Shown here: positions 25,401 to 35,400 of the stretch, piece after piece
Numbering within the stretch: position 1 is the first letter of the stretch
Layout: every line of letters begins with the position of its first letter
Assembly (NCBI RefSeq): GCF_020740795.1
Contig: NC_067285.1
Span: 91,843,152 to 91,907,151, forward strand
DNA: 64,000 nt
From: Apus apus
Lineage: Eukaryota; Chordata; Aves; Apodiformes; Apodidae
Direction of reading: 5' to 3'
Notes under the pieces: generated by a model
What the model was told of the DNA's origin: nothing
What the model saw: the letters and a program-made list of their open reading frames with translations, nothing else
The model's database searches: none
Position numbers and translations under genes: made by a program

Positions 25401-27201
25401 GCAGACAAAACTCTACCTGAAGAGACCCTTTTTTTTCTCCCCTGGATATGATCCACATAATCAAGGCATTAATCAGTAGACTTCCAATGAAGGGAGAGTC
25501 AGAACCTCGTTTTCTCAGAATACACCTACAAAGCATAAGGTGAGATTAAAGCAATGTCCTGTAAAAAGTCTCTGATTCTTTTCTCTCTTGAACTACCAAT
25601 GATACTAATTGCATGGGGGGGCAGACCAAAGAAGTAAACTAATAGCTGTTATCCTAATTATGTGGAGTCTTTATTTTGTGTAAGGGTGAAGCTTTAGGTG
25701 TGCTTAGTATCTGTTTGATTTCATTAATGAGACTTCATAAATTATAAGCAAATAAAAAATGCAGAGGGGAATGGTTTCAGGCTAAGTATGAGAATTTTAT
25801 TGCTATCAAAGATCTTCTCCTAAAATGCTAATTTTTTACACATTAGTCCTTTGATCACTACAGATAGTGAATGTTAATAAAATAAAACTCACATAGTTCT
25901 TGTTATTCTAAATGGGAAGTGAATTTTCATTGTTCATTTGGGTTATACTGCTATCACTTTGCAAATCTCAAAACCCAGTATTAAAGAGTATCCTTTTTAA
26001 GAAGAATATTTCTGGAGATGTGCCTGAATATCACTGGCTTGAGAGCACAAGTATTCCTCACTTCTGAGAGCTAAATTAATACTCCCACTGATTACTACAG
26101 CAAGTAGCAGTGTTGGGTATGTGGCTTCCATAAGGCAAGACTGGACACAGTACTTCTGATTTCGTTGGGAGGTGGGATGACATGACCTGACAGACTATTC
26201 AGACAAGTCCATGGCAAGGCTGTGGCATGGCTCGCCCAGCTTTCACAGTGCTTTTTGTTTAGTCACTAGGAGAAAAAATACACCCTGGAGGAAAAACATT
26301 GGAAGAGAGAAAAACACCACGCTCTTTTTCCTTTCCTTAGAGCCAGGTAATGCATGTTTACTTTGCTCAGATGTTTTTTCTACTATGACATAAAATCACA
26401 CTGACGTTGTAATGAGGCAATGTTTGTAGGATATTCTTTAACTTAGCCTTTCAGGTATGAATCAAGATACTCTGAGGGGGGAAAATGCTCATTCATTTAA
26501 TAAATCTTAGGAATTTTTAAAGCAACCTTCTGCATAAGTTATGATAAAACACTTCTGTGAGCATTTTATGTGGATTTCTCCTGTCCCTTTTAAACCACAG
26601 TTATAAACTTCTCACCTCCTTTAAATGGTTTAAGGAGTAAAAAACTTTGCAGATACATAAACATGCACAGTTCTGACTCTGCCTCCATAAATCAGCACTT
26701 CCCAATGTAACAGAAGGAAATTTCTCGATACTGGCCTAGAGACGGGCGGATTGTGGAGGAGGTAACACCACCACCTTCAGGGGTCAGTGTGAAGTTCCTT
26801 GAGAAAGAGGCCAAGAGCCACTTCAATGACACTAGAGGAGAGGTCTTCTCTGTAAGCAGATCTGGGTGAGGGTGAAGGGCAGACACATGGTGCTTCACCC
26901 CGAAGGTCCTGAGAGTGGCTATCCCACCCTCCTGGCACCAAAACATGCATGTGCCAAGCAAGTCAGGAATCACAGTCCCTGGGCAATTTCTGGCCATGGG
27001 CAGGGAGCAGTGGGGTGGGAGAAGCACCTTGCCCAGGCACCTGTGCTGGAGCTTGGGCCTGCCTGGGAAGGTAAGCTGCAGCCAACGCCGTGAGGAGGGT
27101 CCCCAAAATGAGAGACACAGGGATATTCCAGATGGTAAAAGTTATGCTAAGAAGATGTGGTGACACCTCCGGGCATCTGTGGGAAAAACTTGGGCCTCCC
27201 A

Positions 27202-27252
27202 TATATTATTATTAATATTTTTATTAATATTAAATTTTAATTAATATTTCTT
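27202..27252. repeat. AT-rich low-complexity tract
   Basis: Almost pure A/T with repeated TATTATTA and TTAATATT units, partly self-complementary. Confidence 0.8.
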
Positions 27253-30200
27253 TATTCATTCAAGGGCAAAAAGCAAGGTTCTTCTGTGCCTCTCCTCTCA
27301 CCCCAATGGTAAGGAGCTGCCATTAGCTGAATTAATCTTTAACAAAGAATACTTCCTCCTGTTTCCCCTGGGAACTCCATATCTCAGGTCTCTCCTGAGC
27401 ATGTGCAAAGTGGGAATCGTAAATCTTCATCAACTCCAGATATATTGTCAAAATAGCCTTCTGACATAGCACCTGGCATGCGATGTGCTTAGAGGAAATG
27501 TTCCACTGTTCTGGAGTCCTCCCCTGTGTTTGCAAGAGTTCAGATCTTGCCAGATAAGCACAGGAGGAACTGGTATGTAAATACTTTATTTCAAAATGGA
27601 AGTACAAAGTCTTTGTAAAGCCTTCAGCTACAAGACAAACATTGCAGGGGCATAATCAGAAGTGGGCTCTAAATATTTTTCCACAAACTGATCAGCATGA
27701 AGCTCTTCTCCATAGAGTTCTCCCAAGGTGCTGCTTCTCCGGACACACTGTGGCAAGATGCGTCTCACCCAAAGACTGTGCAGGTTACAACCTGGAGAGC
27801 AGATTTTCTTTTCTTCAATGGCACTGGCAAATTTTACGGTCAGAGTAGGGAAGTTGCTTGAAGTAAGGTTGGGAAAATCCTACTTTTGTGTGCAAAATGT
27901 TATTCTGCCATACAGAGATATTCATCATGGAGCAGTTGATTACTCTACTGAGCCACAACAGCATTGGATGATGGTCCACGATATTAAGTGTTATTACTCC
28001 ACTTAACTGCACTGGCAGCAATGAAAGTAAATGTAGCTTCTTAAAAGGCTGACCGCGTGGCATTCATACTGTCCTTGAAATGTCTGTCATCAGTAGACAT
28101 GGGGTGGTGGGTCTGACACATACAGCAGAGAAAGATGCCTTTACTGCAGTTGGATGTGTGCCCCAAAAGCACCCATATACCAGAAGGGAAATACCAGTGC
28201 TGGTCCTTTGGACACACTAGAAAGAAAGTGGTCTGGGGAGATAAGGATCCAGACTTAAGTCAATGCAAATGTGTGCAAAGGGGATCTGGTGAGGATACAG
28301 ATGAAGATGGGATTACATTGTTTTCTCCTCAGCCAGGTAGATGTCTGTATGGTCAAATGATAATATTCTAGTTCTATGAAAGCCATGCATAAGTATCTAT
28401 GTTAATGAAGATGTAATCTGCTTTAGAATGGGAAAACTTGTAATGGGAAATCAGATGATAGTTCTCTGATTTCATGCACTGCAGCTTTCACTTGCTGTGC
28501 TGCATTCTATTTACATAGTGTTTAAGTACTCCCATGATAGACCAGGCATTTCTTTTGTATAAACACAGACTCATGAGAATCCCTGCCTGGGCTCTAGGCC
28601 ATTTTTCCTCCTGCATACATTCTACTGCAGTCCCCAGGAAGTATACACATGCAGAAGACACTAGCTGTAACAGTGATAGAATTACTGGGAGGTAGCATGA
28701 AAAATTAATGAAAATCTAAGTCTGAGATAATGTTGGAATGTATATGGTCATTATCCACAATAAACTTACAAGTCTGAAGGCAAGAATTATCAGGGTTTAT
28801 CGCAAGCTCACTGCTGGCATGTTAATCAGGTTGCATAAATGATGGTAAAAATAGTGCATAGTAGCAGCCAGCACGTAACCTGTGCTAGAAAGTAAATAAT
28901 GGCATAAAAAGAACCAGAAACCAGCAAGTAGTTCCTCAGCTCACCATGGGCATTGTCCTTCCCACACAGTAACAGACCCTCAAACTTGGCTGAAACGTGC
29001 TGTAGCTCAAGCCTATCATGAAGACATAAAATGTTCATTGGAATAAATTTTCTGCTTCCTCTTTCATTCTAGTGAGAAAAATAGAATTGCGAAAGTCCAT
29101 TTCTCCTTTAACCATTGTCCATAAATGCTTTTAATAGCATCACCTTTCATGATATGACATTAACTACAGTTACTTAAAAGGCTATACATGGCTCAGGTAT
29201 CACAGAGGACATTTTCTCCTGGCAAGTGTCACCAGTAAAAGCACACATTATAGAGCTACAGATTTATGGTCAATAAATATTACTTTTACTTTTGCTAGAC
29301 TTTATAAACCTCTTGAGATGGTCAAAGAAAGATTTTTTTTAAAGTAACTCTTTGGCAAAAGAAATTTTCAATACAGAGAAAATTCTTTGTTCCACTGGGT
29401 CTCTTTAAGAAGTTACTAACAATGGAGAATGTGTGATAAAAGCCATTTTTCCTTGTTACTCTTTATGAATAATGTCCCACACACATGACTAGTGTTGAGC
29501 AGAAAGAACCCATAAATATACTTGATTAATGTACATGCCTTTCCTTTCCTTGTATATCAAGTTTAAACTGGGTACAATCAGGTTATCTGTGAGTATATTA
29601 ACTGTAAGTACCATCTGTATATGGCCATTTAGAGGAAGTAAATACTAAACTTCTTTTTGTGCCTGTTACAGCAAGATCACTCTAAGTTTGATTACAGATA
29701 AAGAGCAGTATCACAGGATTGATTTCTTCTAGCTACAGCCATTTCAAAATTAAAATAACAAATTATGAAAATATCAAAATTATCTCTGCCAAGTAATTTC
29801 CAGTAAGAATATTCTGAGATTTCCTTTTTGCAATAGCTCTTTTGTGAACAGAAAACAGGGAGTTTTGTGTTACAGTGCTTATAAAATGGGCAAAATTTTG
29901 ATTTAATTGTTAATTTAGAAATGATCTTGGAAACAATTTTCAACCAGCTGTATTTCTGTGGACTATTCCCTCAGTGCTGTTCACGACATACGGTATTACT
30001 AAATGTCACAAATCATCCTGAGACATCACGTATTGTACAGTGCAGATTATTTATTTTGCCAAGTCCAGGTTTTTCTTTCTTAGCTTTAGAGTCTGGAAAC
30101 AATCCCAAAGGTAATAGGGAAGTCTGTGAACCTTTTCTTAAAATATGCCTCTTGGCTGGCTCCCTTTCCTGATTTCTTGGCCTCCTCAGGGACACACAAT

Positions 30201-30264
30201 CAGTGCAACTCATGTAGTCCTAGTGCAGTTGTGTACAGGCCTTCTCAACTTCTTACATTTCAGG

Positions 30265-30290
30265 AAAAAAAAAAAAAAGAAAAAAAAAAA
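30265..30290. repeat. Poly-A tract (A14-G-A11)
   Basis: An A-run interrupted by one G. No AATAAA-type signal and no retrocopy signature is visible just upstream. Confidence 0.85.
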
Positions 30291-30357
30291 GGCTGTTTTG
30301 TGAGGCTTTTTCTTTGATTCACAAAGTCTAGCTACCTTACACTGCTGGGTAATGAGG

Positions 30358-30405
30358 CTACAGGAGACTGCCTCTATCTCTCCCACATCTGCAAAGTGAG
30401 GTGCT
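30358..30405 (+). repeat. MIR-like SINE remnant (weak)
   Basis: The string 'ctgcctctatctctcccacatctgcaaagtgagg' resembles the MIR 3' region (consensus of type CCTCAGTTTCCTCATCTGTAAAATGAGG). It is short and diverged and could be chance. Confidence 0.22.
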
Positions 30406-31261
30406 ATAAATGGGAGGTAGTAGGTTGCCTTGTTTTGCTGCTAATGGGGTCAACCTTCCCCCAAAACAAAATTCCAGAAAGCAAGTAACCATAAAAAGTG
30501 GTTGCTGCACATTATGTTTCTCTGTCATTACACAAATAACTTAATAATACCCAATTATTAAAAAAATGGACTGGTTATACAGGGATTTCACAACTGCAGG
30601 TAAGATAACTTGAGGTATCTCAGTTTGCTCTTGGTGCTCCTTTTAGTTAGTTGCATGTTACAACTTTAGTGCAAAAAGGTTTGTTTTTTATAGGTCCCTT
30701 CATTTACTAAACAAAAGAGATCAAAAAAGATCACAACAATATTTGGATTAATTTATTTGTTTATAGTCAACAGGGAGAAAGAATGCTGAGTTCCAATGAT
30801 AGCTAATTATATGAATTTGAATCTAGCAAAATGGATGCTTGCCTATCAATATAAAAAATCATCTCCCTCAAACCTTACAGGCCTAGAACTCATTTGTCAT
30901 TAAACTTACTTTACATACAAACAGATATTATAAAGGTAGAACCTTCATTGTTTCTGGAGATGTTTGGATTTCAAGGCCTCACCTGTGTGGCTTTTACACC
31001 TGAAATAGGTAGCCTTTGCCTGTATGTCAGATGAAGTCCTCCTGTGCATCCTGCTGTTTGCACCCCTCTCCCTCACTAATGTAATGCAATACCAATGTTG
31101 AAAATAATCAGCTGTGCTTTGAAGGAAGCAGAAAGCCTCATGAAAAAGTAGTGTATGGTCAAGTAGTATGTGGCTGGATTAAAGATAGTTAGGCCTTTTG
31201 CTAGCTTATTAGGCATCTCCTAAGCAAACTTTTGGGGCTTTGTTCTTCTAGCCTTAAGGGC

Positions 31262-31784
31262 TGTGCTGGTTTGGTTTGGCAGGTTTTTTGGTAGTGGGGG
31301 AGGAGCCCCAGGGATGGCTCCTGAAAGAAGCTGAAAAGCTTCTCCAGATCCAAAGCAACTGGTCAAGGCTGAGCCATTAGAGACAAGAGATGTGCCTCTG
31401 CGATTAACATATGAAAGAATTGATATAAAACCTGAGAGCAGAGGAGCAGGTAGAAAAGCTGAGCTGGAGAGGGTGAGAGTAGTGCCAGAGTGGAGATCCT
31501 GGGGTTGGTGAGGAAGAAGGGGAAGGAGGTGCCAGAGCAGAAGTTCTCCTGCAGCACATGATGAGATTGCAGGCTGTCCCCCTGTACCTCATGGAAGAGA
31601 AAAACGATAAAGCATAGCCTGAAGGTGCTAGTAGGGGCAAACATGGACCTGCAGCTCGTGGACTTGGACCTGCAGCCATGGAGGACCCAGCACCAGTGGA
31701 AGTGACTGTTCCCGAAGCAGCCTGTGACTCTGTGAGAAGCCTACACTGGAGCAGCTTGCTCCTGACCTTGTGGGAAGGACTCAT
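31262..31784 (+). repeat. Endogenous retrovirus LTR, 3'-truncated (copy 1)
   Basis: The LTR begins TGTGCTGGTTTGGTTTGGCAGG and matches, block by block, the fuller LTR at 33211: 'ggctcctgaaagaagctgaaaagct', 'gccattagagacaagagatgtgcctctgcgattaac', 'gagctggagag', 'gaggaagaaggggaagg'. A TATA-like GATATAAAA is at about 31423. It then diverges into tandem-like blocks ('cacgctggagcagc'-type) and ends abruptly at a CR1 fragment, so the polyadenylation region is missing. No viral coding sequence adjoins it. Most CpGs are lost, suggesting an old copy. Confidence 0.85.
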
Positions 31785-31786
31785 GA

Positions 31787-31851
31787 ATCACAGAATCATA
31801 GAATTGTTAAGGCTGCAAGGGACTTAAAAGATCATCAATGGCCTCTAGCAT
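31787..31851 (-). repeat. CR1 LINE terminal fragment
   Basis: A short minus-strand CR1 end (ATCACAGAATCATAGAATTG, 'ggctgcaagggacttaaaagatcatc') sits directly against the broken end of LTR copy 1. It may have inserted into that LTR. Confidence 0.85.
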
Positions 31852-32515
31852 TGTTTAATTTCATTATATTAATGTGATAGTGAACCTCACTGAAGCCAAA
31901 CAAAGGTCCCCCATTACAACCCCCCCCTCCCCCCCGCTGCCCCCCAACCAAAGGCAATGTTATAATTATGCATTTATTCTTATCTGTGGCCAGATGTCAC
32001 AAGTGTGGTTGCCCCATCCCCTAATATCTCAGACCCCTCCGTGCAGGAGTTCTGTCAGCGCTATCACTGTGAATGTGGTGTTCACAATTCTGGATATGTA
32101 GAAGTATTACAGAGTAAAAGAAATAACACACAGTGAAAGCCTCAGTACAATACTGCCAGAAAAGCATCCTTCCAATGGCATCCTTAGCCAAGAGATGCTG
32201 AGATATATGTGACAGTTACTGAGAGGTAACTATGAACAGGGATTTAATTTAGTCCTTCCAGAAGGGCTCTGTGTTTATTTGAAGCTTATTTTGTACTGCC
32301 AACTGACTCCGTAAGTGAAGAAATAATCTCCCTGGTGCTATGTTGCCAAAGCACAATCAGCTCTGACAACAGAGATGGCCATGAGGAGGGAAAGACTCAG
32401 GTGCTGCGGTACAAAAAAACATGGAGAGGTCGATTAGGAAGGATGTCCTACACAACACAGAGAAATGTAGTAGGCCAGATAAAGCGTTAGGTTTGGCTTC
32501 AACAGATGTGTTGCC
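31852..32515. other. Non-coding DNA between LTRs
   Basis: A C-rich low-complexity tract lies at 31920-31946. No gag, pol or env-like frame is present, so there is no evidence for a provirus interior here. Confidence 0.45.
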
Positions 32516-32517
32516 AT

Positions 32518-32665
32518 CCAGTGAAAAGGGCATCAGGCGTAAAGTCAGGAGGCCTGGATTGCACATCCTCTGCACTGCTGTCAAGCACTGCTGCTGTCTT
32601 ACTGTGTGCTTCTTTGGGTCTTCTCTCTGTGCTTCTGTCTCCCATCCCACAGTCCGACAATCTGA
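32518..32665 (+). repeat. MIR-like ancient SINE remnant
   Basis: The order of blocks follows the MIR core: 'aagtcaggaggcctggatt' (32543 onward), 'ctctgcac', 'ctgtcttactgtgtgc', 'tttgggtcttctctctgtgcttctgtctcccatcccacagt'. The last block resembles the MIR CTCTGTGCCTCAGTTTCCCCATCTGTA region. MIR elements predate the mammal-bird split and occur at low copy number in birds. Frames of 70-108 codons on both strands overlap it and are not convincing genes. Confidence 0.42.
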
Positions 32666-33210
32666 TCTGGCTCTTAGGGCCACTTGATGCTCTTGTGCAG
32701 AGCAGGCCTGACCCCTGACCCCACTTCACCAGCAAATAAAGGTAATTAATGCTCTTCTGGAGGTTTCAATTCACCTGCAGTAAACGTGGACTGAGATTTG
32801 CAATGCCTTGCTTTTGCTGTGTTTAAGTATTTTTTTTATTCAGGAATAAATTATTTACCAAATATATAAAGACTAAAAGCAAAACAAACAACTCCTTTTC
32901 TGGATTTCTCCCTCATGATGGAATTCACTGCAATCAGAAGCAGCAAGATCTAATGGGTTATTTAGGTTTTTTTAAAGATTTTGATGCTTTTATGTGATTC
33001 ATAAGCCTTTTGCTGATACTATGCAGTAAGGAAGTCTTCAGTCATTCAGAAATTCTTTTGTAGGCCATAAGCTGTTCATAAGTAGGTGAACTGGTGGGTC
33101 TGTTACACTCAAAATATTGTTCATGGGAAAAAAGGAAGCACCCCTTCTATATAAGGAAATAAAAAGATTTGCTACTATAATGAAAAAATTAGCAGTCTAA
33201 TTCTAGTTAT
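32666..33210. other. Unique AT-rich DNA
   Basis: No gene or further repeat recognised up to the next LTR. Confidence 0.4.
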
Positions 33211-33972
33211 TGTGCTGGTTTGGTTTGGCGGGATTTTTGGTCTTGGGGAAGGGCCCCAGGGGAGGCTCCCGTAAGAAGCTGAGAAGCTCCCCCAGCTCCA
33301 AAACCCGAGAGCCAAGGGGCCATTAGAGCGACAATAGATGCGCCTCAGCGATTAACGTACGAAAGAAGTGAGATAAGACTTGAGCAGAGCACGCACTTCA
33401 GAAAGAAGAGCTGAGCTGGAGAGGTGAAAGGCAGTGCTAGGGTGAAGATACCGGTGGTTTATGAGGAGGAAGGGGAAGAAGGTTCCCGAGCAGAGGTTTC
33501 CCTGCAGCCCATGGCGAGATGGCAGCTGTCCCTCTGCACTCGTGGAGGAACGTGGTGGAACATTCCCTGAAGGTACGAGGAGGGGTGAATTTGGCCAGTG
33601 GACTTAGATTTTGTGGCCAGTGGACTCGGATTTACTGCCACCAGACTGCTGGGGGGGGAAGGAGGTAGAGAAATAGGGAACAAAGTAATTTGGGCCCGGG
33701 AAGAAGGGACGGGTGGCGGCAACATATGCAAGCCCTGCTCTTTGTGTTGCCTGTGTCCTGTGAGCATTTCATTACTGATAAATTAAAGTATTATTTTTCC
33801 CCAAGCTGAGTCTGTTTTGCCCGGGACCTTAATCGGTGAGGAACCCTCCTTGTCCCTTGTCTTGAGCCACGAGCTTCTAGCTGGCCTCTGTCCTCCCCGT
33901 GCGGGAGGCGGGGAGCTGCGGGAGCGGCCACGTGCTGTTCCTTTGTTGTCGCCTGAGGCCCAAACCACGACA
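33211..33972 (+). repeat. Endogenous retrovirus solo LTR, near full length (copy 2)
   Basis: This 762-bp LTR starts TGTGCTGG and ends CCACGACA, giving the TG...CA termini of a retroviral LTR. An ATTAAA polyadenylation-type hexamer lies at about 33781-33787, and a CpG-rich 3' part follows (about 33820-33970). A 20-bp unit is duplicated at 33592-33611 and 33614-33633 (TGGCCAGTGGACT-GATTT). CpGs are much better kept than in copy 1, which suggests a younger insertion. No coding frame flanks it, so it is a solo LTR. The flanks (GTTAT left, TTCGT right) do not give a clean target duplication. Confidence 0.88.
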
Positions 33973-34941
33973 TTCGTGTAGCTCTGGTTATTGCAGAAAT
34001 AGTAATAATATTGATGGTTTTAGAAAAATTCTCAATGATAGTAACAATACAATTAAAACTGTAATGCGTGCAGTTCTTAGTATCTCTCCTTCTTCTCGGG
34101 GTAGCCATCACTCTTCAGTAGTCAGCAGCTTTGGGCTGCTGGAGATGGTAACACTCTAGTTATCTGTCTCTGAAGTCCCTCTTTGGGACAAAGATTGTAT
34201 TGAAGCTGCTGGTTTATTCTTCCTACCTCTAGGATCCACCTGGGGTCATTTCATGTTTGATAACATATTTATGCATATTCCTTTTTCTTCCTTGGTCTAC
34301 ACTGCCATGTTACAGCAGAATTTAATATATATGATGCCCTCGACATATGTGAGATACTATTTCTTAGTTCTGTTTGTTATCCTTAACTTCAGTTCAGTGC
34401 AGATCCAGGTCTGCATTTGTTTAACTGACCACAGGTAAGTTAATGGGGTTTCCAGTGCCAGGCCTGTAGATTGTCTGTCATCATCCTGTACCTGTACTAC
34501 TCTCTGCTGCACCGGGTCTCTGCTTCTCAGGGCCTCTGCTGCTGTACCAGATCTGTGTTTTTCTCCATCATTGTATTAGGGCTGTAAATATCTCTTTCTA
34601 CGTAGAATAACTGCTTATTATTGCTACCTATTAAAAACTGAGATTATACCATGCACTGATAAACAGAAATAAAACAGATCAGCTGTAGACACTTGGTCAG
34701 TTAGAAAAATTGCCATTGCAGCCAAACTAAGTAAAACCAAGCTTCAGGCAGGTGAAGAAGAGAGCAAACCTGCCAAGGCTCTGTCCCAAGGCCACACAAA
34801 CTCAGTACAAAGCTGACAGCCTGTCTCTAGCAATGCATGGTCACATTACAGAGCTGTATGGTTACCCAAGCCCTAAAGTTTTCTGCTCACAGGCAGTAAG
34901 GCTATCCATCTCACTGCAGCAAGCAGTCCTTCTTATTAAAT
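33973..34941. other. Unclassified DNA downstream of LTR copy 2
   Basis: The first 180 bp (33973-34155) keep several CpGs and contain TAATAATATT and 'gtaacaatacaatt' motifs that look repeat-derived, but I cannot name a family. The remainder is unique. A splice-donor-like CAGGTAAGT lies at 34432-34440 (see findings). Confidence 0.35.
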
Positions 34942-35032
34942 AATGTAAGTCAGAAGGGACCTTGAGATGTCATCTGGTCCAACTGTTTGCTCAAAGCAGG
35001 GCCAACTTCAGTGGCCATCCAAGTAGTGGTGC
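34942..35032 (-). repeat. CR1 LINE fragment
   Basis: Minus-strand CR1 sequence ('gtcagaagggaccttgagatgtcatctggtccaac', 'tgctcaaagcagggccaac'). It is cut off on the right by the LTR beginning at 35033, so the LTR probably inserted into or beside it. Confidence 0.85.
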
Positions 35033-35400
35033 TGTCATGGTGTAACCCCAGCTGGCAACTTAGCACCACACACTCACTGCCCCCTTGCTTCCCCAGTGGG
35101 GTGGGGGAGAGAATCTGAGGAGTAAAGAGAGAAAACTCATGGGTTGTGTTAAAAAATGATTTAATATTTTAAACATTATTATTCTGTCAATAATAATAAT
35201 AAATTATGCACCCCCAGCCCACTCACTGGTCTGGTGAGTGGTGTGAGGAGCAGAAAAGGCCTTGGCTCTGTGTATGCATGGCTCAGCAGTAACTAAAACA
35301 TCTCTGTGTTATCAACACTGTTTTCAGCACAAATCCAAAACATAGCCCTGTACCAGCTACTGTGAAGAAAATTAACTCTATCCCAGCCAAAACCAGATCA
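35033..35400 (-). repeat. ERVL-like solo LTR with 5-bp target duplication
   Basis: Read on the minus strand the LTR begins TGATCTGGTTTTGGCTGGGA, then 'tagagttaattttctt' and 'agtagctggtacagggctatgttttgga', and ends GGGGTTACACCATGACA; this is a pattern common to avian ERV LTRs. It is flanked by identical GGTGC at 35028-35032 and 35401-35405, a 5-bp target-site duplication typical of ERVL integration. At 368 bp it is shorter than the related LTRs I recall; the promoter-containing middle appears deleted and replaced by AT-rich sequence (about 35155-35210). Confidence 0.9.

Larger units (their letters stand above)
22457..31261. other. Long unique non-coding block, no gene seen
   Basis: Nearly 9 kb without a recognisable repeat of size or a supportable gene. 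Minus-strand frames at 22981-23220 (79 codons) and 23710-23925 (71 codons), with a short frame between them near 23229-23400, were read together as a possible broken gene; the pieces match nothing I know and stops separate them. Frames near 24373-24650 and 26692-27163 are open on both strands but show no domain. A very AT-rich tract of ATT/TAA type lies at 27204-27250 and A-runs at 30265-30290. Confidence 0.45.

Noticed and set aside
31262..33972. A single provirus with two LTRs
   Set aside because: There are no gag, pol or env traces in the 1.4 kb between the LTRs, the outer flanks (GGGC-type left, TTCGT right) do not match, and the LTRs differ in apparent age.
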